Below are positions 59,691-64,000 of a DNA stretch of 64,000 bases, piece after piece (positions within the stretch are counted from its first letter, which is position 1; every line of letters begins with the position of its first letter). The DNA lies in the NCBI GenBank assembly GCA_003755025.1, contig RJVL01000001.1, positions 434,001 through 498,000 of the forward strand. Reading direction: 5' to 3'. The notes under the pieces were generated by a model. That model ran no database searches. It worked only from the letters and a program-made list of their open reading frames with translations, and was not told the DNA's origin. Position numbers and translations under genes: made by a program. Origin of the DNA: Diaphorobacter nitroreducens. GTDB taxonomy: Bacteria > Pseudomonadota > Gammaproteobacteria > Burkholderiales > Burkholderiaceae_C.

Positions 59691-60479
59691 ATGTCCGAAA
59701 CACCGAACAAAGAAGACGAGCTCGCCGGTACCGAGCAGCCTTTCGTGCAGCACCTGATGGAGCTGCGCGACCGCCTCGTGAAGGCCATGATCGCGGTGGG
59801 GGTCGTCGCGGCCGCCCTGTTCTTCTATCCCGGTCCCGGCCAGCTGTACGACTTCCTGGCCGCGCCTTTGGTGGCCCATTTGCCGCAGGGGGCGACCATG
59901 ATCGCCACCTCGGTGATCTCGCCCTTCATGGTGCCGCTCAAGATCCTGCTGATGTCGGCATTCCTTGTGGCGCTGCCCTTCGTGCTGTGGCAGGTGTGGG
60001 CCTTCGTGGCGCCGGGGCTGTATTCGCACGAGAAGCGCCTGGTGCTGCCGCTGGTGGTTTCCAGCACGGTGCTGTTCTTCATCGGCGTGGCGTTCTGCTA
60101 CTTCTTCGTGTTTGGGCAGGTGTTCAGCTTCATCCAGGGTTTTGCACCCAAGAGCATCACCGCCGCGCCGGACATCGAGGCCTACCTGGGCTTCGTGATG
60201 ACCATGTTCCTCGCCTTCGGCCTGGCCTTTGAGGTGCCGATCGCCGTGGTGGTGCTGGCGCGCCTGAACGTCGTGAGCGTGGAAAAGCTCAAGAGCTTCC
60301 GCGGCTACTTCATCGTGGTCGCGTTCGTGATCGCCGCCATCGTCACGCCGCCGGACGTGGTGTCGCAACTGGCGCTGGCGATTCCCATGTGCCTGCTCTA
60401 CGAGTTGGGGATCTGGGCGGCGCAGCTGTTCATCCGCCATACCAAGGCACCCGAGGATCCGCAGGAATCCGGGCCGTGA
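59691..60479 (+). CDS. tatC: Sec-independent protein translocase subunit TatC
   Basis: TatC is the six-helix receptor for twin-arginine signal peptides. The 262-residue protein shows the conserved cytoplasmic N-terminus EQPFVQHLMELRDRLVKAM, FVLWQVWAFVAPGLYSHEKR and FGLAFEVPIAVVVLARLNVVS. The final helices and short tail are normal. Last gene of the his-tat series; palindrome copy 11 follows and forms the terminator. Confidence 0.95.
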   Translation: MSETPNKEDELAGTEQPFVQHLMELRDRLVKAMIAVGVVAAALFFYPGPGQLYDFLAAPLVAHLPQGATMIATSVISPFMVPLKILLMSAFLVALPFVLWQVWAFVAPGLYSHEKRLVLPLVVSSTVLFFIGVAFCYFFVFGQVFSFIQGFAPKSITAAPDIEAYLGFVMTMFLAFGLAFEVPIAVVVLARLNVVSVEKLKSFRGYFIVVAFVIAAIVTPPDVVSQLALAIPMCLLYELGIWAAQLFIRHTKAPEDPQESGP

Positions 60480-60551
60480 GCGTGCGCTGAGCCACCGCGG
60501 CGCTGCGGGGGGGCCGCCGGCGCCCGGTGGTGCACCGTTCAGGAGTGGAAC

Positions 60552-60606
60552 AAAAATAGCTTCCCGCGCTTTACAGACAAGCGCGGGAGGCTATTTTTTT
60601 GATAGT
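60552..60606. terminator. dispersed palindrome copy 11 acting as bidirectional terminator
   Basis: Arms AATAGCTTCCCGCGCTT (60556-60572) and AAGCGCGGGAGGCTATT (60579-60595) form a 17-bp stem with one mismatch and a 6-nt loop ACAGAC, flanked by AAAAA on the left and TTTTTTT on the right. This is the most regular copy of the family and fits a Rho-independent terminator for both tatC and the convergent protease gene. Confidence 0.9.
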
Positions 60607-60614
60607 AATACCGT

Positions 60615-61754
60615 TCAGCGGCGCTGCTGCACGCGGGGCCGCGTGCCCGGCACGACCGATACCTCCAGCCGCGCGTCGCCGCGCTGCAGCGCAAAGCTGG
60701 CCGCGGAGCCGGGCTTGAGGGACGCCACCGCCGTGAGCAGTTGCGACACGTTGTTGGTGGCTTTGTCCTCCACGCTCAGGATCACGTCGCCCGGCCGCAC
60801 CCCCGCCACTGCCGCGGGACCGCCCTGCAGCACGCCGGTGATGATCACGCCCTCCGTGGCCTTGACGCCAAAGGTCTGCGCCAGTTCCGGAGACAGTTCG
60901 TTGGGCTCCACGCCGATCCAGCCGCGCGTGACCTGCCCGTCGCGCACGATACCGTCCAGCACCAGCTTGGCCGTCGACACGGGAATGGCGAAGCCGATGC
61001 CCATGCTGCCGCCTGAGCGGGAGTAGATGGCGGTGTTGATGCCCATCAGGTTGCCATTCACGTCCACCAGCGCGCCGCCGGAGTTGCCGGGATTGATGGC
61101 CGCGTCGGTCTGAATGAAGTTCTCGAAAGTGTTGATGCCCAGTTGGCTGCGACCCAGTGCCGACACGATGCCGCTGGTGACCGTCTGGCCCACGCCAAAG
61201 GGATTGCCGATGGCCAGCACCTGATCGCCCACGGCGAGCTGGTCGGAATCGCCCAGCACGATGACGGGCAGCTTGTCGAGATCCACCTTCAGCACGGCCA
61301 GGTCGGTTTCAGGGTCGGTCCCGATGATGGTGGCGCGCGCGCGCCGGCTGTCGGTGAGCGTCACCTCGATCTCGTCGGCGCCCTCCACCACGTGGTTGTT
61401 GGTGAGGATGTAGCCGTCGGGGCTGATGATCACGCCGCTGCCCAGGCCGGTTTGCGCCTGGGTGCCTTGGTCGCCAAAGAAGAACTGGAACCACGGGTCG
61501 TTGCTGCGCGGGTGGCGCACGGCTTTGCTGGTGTTGATGCTGACCACCGCTGGCGCCGCCTTGCGCGCCGCCCCACTGAAGCTGCCCGCCGCGGGCTGGG
61601 CGGACGTGGAGGAGGGCGCCTCGATGAGCGAAATGCCAGCGCCGCTGCGTGTGGCGCCGCGCTGCAGCCAGTCGGGCTGCAGGGTGGCCACCACGAAGTA
61701 CGCAGCCAGCAGCACGGTGACGGATTGGGAGAGCAGGAGCCAGAGGCGTTTCAT
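60615..61754 (-). CDS. DegS/AlgW-like S1C serine endoprotease (one PDZ domain)
   Basis: A 379-residue periplasmic protease anchored by an N-terminal membrane helix (LWLLLSQSVTVLLAAYFVV). The trypsin-like triad is visible: His in LTNNHVVEGADEI, Asp in DPETDLAVLKVD and Ser in INPGNSGGALVDV. A single PDZ domain (residues about 275-370, RGWIGVEPNELSPE, GVRPGDVILSVEDK) follows. One PDZ and a membrane anchor point to the DegS/AlgW type, which senses unfolded outer-membrane proteins, rather than two-PDZ DegP. ATG 61754 (MKRLWLLL) is preferred over an upstream start at 61841. Commonly found after tatC in betaproteobacteria. Confidence 0.9.
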   Translation of the reverse strand: MKRLWLLLSQSVTVLLAAYFVVATLQPDWLQRGATRSGAGISLIEAPSSTSAQPAAGSFSGAARKAAPAVVSINTSKAVRHPRSNDPWFQFFFGDQGTQAQTGLGSGVIISPDGYILTNNHVVEGADEIEVTLTDSRRARATIIGTDPETDLAVLKVDLDKLPVIVLGDSDQLAVGDQVLAIGNPFGVGQTVTSGIVSALGRSQLGINTFENFIQTDAAINPGNSGGALVDVNGNLMGINTAIYSRSGGSMGIGFAIPVSTAKLVLDGIVRDGQVTRGWIGVEPNELSPELAQTFGVKATEGVIITGVLQGGPAAVAGVRPGDVILSVEDKATNNVSQLLTAVASLKPGSAASFALQRGDARLEVSVVPGTRPRVQQRR

Positions 61755-61889
61755 GGGGCGTGATGCGATTGGAAGGCGAGCGCAAATTGTAGGCGTGTGC
61801 CCCGGTTTCGGGGCGTGGGACGGCGCGGAGCGAATCACCACGGATGTAGTTGCGGGCCTGGCGTTGCGAGGGGCCTGCCTCGCGTCGCA

Positions 61890-63233
61890 TCAGCGCATCT
61901 GGAACAGTTCCTGGTGGAAGGCCTGCGTGGGCAGGCCGTGCGCGGCCAGGTCTGCCCGCAGGGCAGAGGCGAACGGTATCGGGCCGCAGAACCAGACGCT
62001 GGCGTTTCGCCATTCGGGCACCAGCGCTCGCAGACGCTCGCCGTCCAGGCGCCCGTCCTGTGCATCCACGAACAGGTGCAGGCGCACGCCGGCGGCCTGC
62101 GCATCGACACGCAGCTTGTCCAGCGCCACCGGGTCGTGGTCGGCGGTGGTGTGGAACAGGTCGATGGGCCTGGTGGAGTGGGAGCCCCCGTGCGCGAGTT
62201 GTTTCATGCGTGCGATGAACGGCGTAATGCCGATGCCGGCGCCGATCCAGATCTGGCGTGGACGCGCGTCGTCGAATGTGAAGCAGCCGTACGGCCCCTC
62301 CACCGTCACGTGGGCGCCCACGCGCAGGCGGTCGGGCAGGCGGCTGGTGTGGTCGCCGAGGGCCTTGGTGATGAAAGTGACGCACGGGTCTTGTGGCATC
62401 CACGCCGATGCGATGGTGTAGGGGTGCGCGCCTTCCTTGGGGTCGGAGGTGACGAAGGCGAATTGCCCCGCGCGGTGCCCCGGCCAGAGGCCGTCGAGAC
62501 GGATGCGCGTTTCCAGCACGCGCAGCGCGGGATAAGGCTGCAATGAAACGATGCGACCCTGAACGGTGCGGCGCCCGCCCACGCGGTGGGTCAGTACCAG
62601 CACGGCTGATACCGTGCCAGCGGCCACCAGCAGGGCCAGCAGCCAGCCGATCGGCTGCGACCAGTAGCTCCACTGCACCAGCACCACGGTGTGGAAGACC
62701 AGCGCCAGGTAAGCCACGGCCAGCAACTGGTGCGTCTTGGCGAACAGCCGGTACGGAAAGCGCTTGACCAGCGCCAGCACGATGAGCAGTACCGCTGCGT
62801 AGAACGCCCACTCGCCCACGCCTTCGGCGAGGCCGCGCCAATCGCGCAGCGTGGCCTCGGCAAGGCCCAGGTTCTCGGCAGGCGGGCGCGGCCCGCGCGG
62901 CGGTCGGGTAAGCCAACCCCATCCCACGGCCCATTTGGTGCCCTTGGCCCAGAGCCAGTGCACCGTGCCGATCGCCAGCGCGGCGATGCCCAGCCACTTG
63001 TGCAGACGGTACATCTTGTCCAGCCCGTCCAAATGCCGCTCCAGCCACACGGGGCGCACGGCCAGCAGCATGGCGAGCGACATCGCGCCCATCACCAGCA
63101 CACCGCTGTATTGCACCCAGACGGTGCGCAGCGCGAAGTAGCCCGGCTGCGCGGGCCATAGCGTGTCGGCCATCAGCCACAGCGCGGTGAGGCCGAGCAA
63201 GAAGGCCCAGAAGGCCCACGTGATGCGTTTCAT
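61890..63233 (-). CDS. ferric-reductase-like transmembrane flavoprotein
   Basis: A 447-residue protein with an N-terminal membrane domain (about six helices, residues 1-220) and a C-terminal FAD/NAD(P)H module. Heme-ligand histidine pairs are plausible in MYRLHKWLGIAALAIGTVHWLW and LFAKTHQLLAVAYLALVFHTVVL (each quoted in part). The FAD motif is HPYTIAS; the nucleotide motif is WIGAGIGITPFIARM with the end WFCGPIPFA. The layout matches ferric reductase/NOX-like enzymes that move electrons across the membrane. Acceptor (ferric iron, oxygen or another) cannot be stated. It is transcribed convergently to tatC after the protease gene. Confidence 0.85.
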   Translation of the reverse strand: MKRITWAFWAFLLGLTALWLMADTLWPAQPGYFALRTVWVQYSGVLVMGAMSLAMLLAVRPVWLERHLDGLDKMYRLHKWLGIAALAIGTVHWLWAKGTKWAVGWGWLTRPPRGPRPPAENLGLAEATLRDWRGLAEGVGEWAFYAAVLLIVLALVKRFPYRLFAKTHQLLAVAYLALVFHTVVLVQWSYWSQPIGWLLALLVAAGTVSAVLVLTHRVGGRRTVQGRIVSLQPYPALRVLETRIRLDGLWPGHRAGQFAFVTSDPKEGAHPYTIASAWMPQDPCVTFITKALGDHTSRLPDRLRVGAHVTVEGPYGCFTFDDARPRQIWIGAGIGITPFIARMKQLAHGGSHSTRPIDLFHTTADHDPVALDKLRVDAQAAGVRLHLFVDAQDGRLDGERLRALVPEWRNASVWFCGPIPFASALRADLAAHGLPTQAFHQELFQMR

Positions 63234-63373
63234 CCCAGTTCCCTGTTGGTTGTCATAGTGGTTTGCCAGGCAGTCTAGGAGCGCGTTTGCGCGGGATTTT
63301 TTAAGCAGTGTGAAGCATGGGTAAACACGTTTGATGTGGGTCAGCGCAGGGGCACATCGCGGACAATTGCCGC

Positions 63374-64000
63374 ATGTCTCATCCTTCGCATACCGACCGG
63401 GACGCGCTGCTGGCGGCCTTTGATGCCGAACTGCAGCCCGAACGCTTCAAGGATTACGGGCCCAATGGGCTGCAGGTGGAAGGCAGGCGCGAGATCGCGC
63501 GCATCGTCAGCGGAGTCACGGCCAGCCGCGCGCTGATCGATGCCGCCATTGCCGCGCGGGCCGACGCCATCTTCGTGCACCACGGCTTGTTCTGGCGGGG
63601 CATGGACAGCCGCGTGACCGGTTGGATGAAGCAGCGCCTGCAGCGCCTGCTGGCACACGACATCAATCTGTTTGCCTACCACTTGCCACTGGACGCGCAT
63701 GCGCAGTGGGGCAACAACGCACAACTGGGGCGCGTGCTGGGCTGGGAGCCCGACCAGCGTTTTGGCGAGCAGGACCTGGGCTTTGCCGCGCCGGCGGACT
63801 TCGCAGATGTGGGTGCGCTGGCCGCGCACGTGCAAGCGGCGCTGGGCCGTGCGGCCACGGTGGTGGCGCCGGAGCAGGTGCGCCCCATCCGCCGCGTGGC
63901 CTGGTGCACGGGCGGCGCGCAAGGGTTCTTCGAGTCCGCCATCGCCGCGGGGGCGGATGCCTTCATCACCGGCGAGATCTCCGAACAGCAGACCCACCTC
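63374..64000 (+). CDS. Nif3-like dinuclear metal-centre protein, 5' part (3' end outside window)
   Basis: An ATG at 63374 opens a frame (MSHPSHTDRDALLAAFDAEL) that continues without a stop to the window edge, 209 codons. It matches the Nif3/YbgI family: NGLQVEGRREIARIVSGVTAS at the N-terminus, the first metal-binding histidines in IFVHHGLFWRGMDS, and LFAYHLPLDAHAQWGNNAQLG further on, then CTGGAQGFFESAIAAGADAFITGEISEQ (quoted in part). Family members bind two metals; the biochemical function is unsettled. Divergent from the ferric-reductase-like gene, with 140 nt between. Confidence 0.9.
   Translation, partial: MSHPSHTDRDALLAAFDAELQPERFKDYGPNGLQVEGRREIARIVSGVTASRALIDAAIAARADAIFVHHGLFWRGMDSRVTGWMKQRLQRLLAHDINLFAYHLPLDAHAQWGNNAQLGRVLGWEPDQRFGEQDLGFAAPADFADVGALAAHVQAALGRAATVVAPEQVRPIRRVAWCTGGAQGFFESAIAAGADAFITGEISEQQTHL

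Noticed and set aside
61309-63219. Large minus-strand frame overlapping both the protease and the ferric-reductase-like gene
   Set aside because: Its translation is Arg/Pro/Ala-rich without domains; both real genes in other frames have complete motifs.

Overview
The window is about 64 kb of GC-rich DNA from a betaproteobacterium. Gene content, gene order (mla-ibaG-murA-his-tatABC, pilMNOPQ next to mrcA and aroB, system II cytochrome c maturation, msrPQ) and a dispersed TAGCGCTT/AAGCGCTA palindrome point to Burkholderiales, most likely Comamonadaceae (Acidovorax or a close relative). This placement is inferred from gene order and protein character, not from a database search. No rRNA, tRNA, CRISPR array, prophage or classical insertion sequence was seen.

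Layout. 1-5.8 kb: end of a cytochrome c4 gene, resB-ccsB, then msrP-msrQ. 5.9-11.1 kb: a metallo-beta-lactamase/ODP-type protein, lysA and lptM, cyaY facing away from them, and mrcA. 11.3-18.1 kb: the type IV pilus assembly operon pilMNOPQ plus an Ig-like lipoprotein at the position where aroK is usually found. This stretch is clearly lower in GC than its flanks. 18.1-22.9 kb: aroB, dgt, a DUF1415 gene, a methyltransferase and a REP-associated tyrosine transposase (RAYT). 23-29.3 kb: gltBD. 29.6-32 kb: a polar amino acid ABC transporter. 32.2-33.6 kb: speE and speD on the minus strand. 33.9-40 kb: the Mla phospholipid-transport operon with mlaA inside it, an ABC-2 exporter and an ibaG/bolA gene. 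40.2-60.5 kb: murA and the histidine operon running into hisE, a DUF4870 gene, a patatin gene, a HIT gene and tatABC. 60.6-64 kb: a DegS-like protease, a ferric-reductase-like membrane flavoprotein and the start of a Nif3-family gene that leaves the window.

The histidine operon is interrupted twice. Between hisD and hisC lies one ORF that joins a ribbon-helix-helix antitoxin-like domain to a PIN toxin-like domain. It is preceded by two palindromic operator copies and contains an internal Shine-Dalgarno/GTG exactly where a free toxin would begin. Between hisA and hisF lies a minus-strand four-gene cluster: a zinc-ribbon/degenerate-GGDEF protein, a processive GT2 synthase, a TolC-type outer-membrane factor fused to a predicted TIM barrel, and an HlyD-type adaptor, with a divergent galE. 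I read this as an uncharacterised synthase-dependent exopolysaccharide system. It is the best candidate here for a new biological system.

At least eleven copies of an imperfect palindrome sit between genes throughout the window. One adjoins the RAYT gene, one doubles as the tatC terminator, one contributes the hisH start codon, and a fragment may have been absorbed into the 3' end of gltB.
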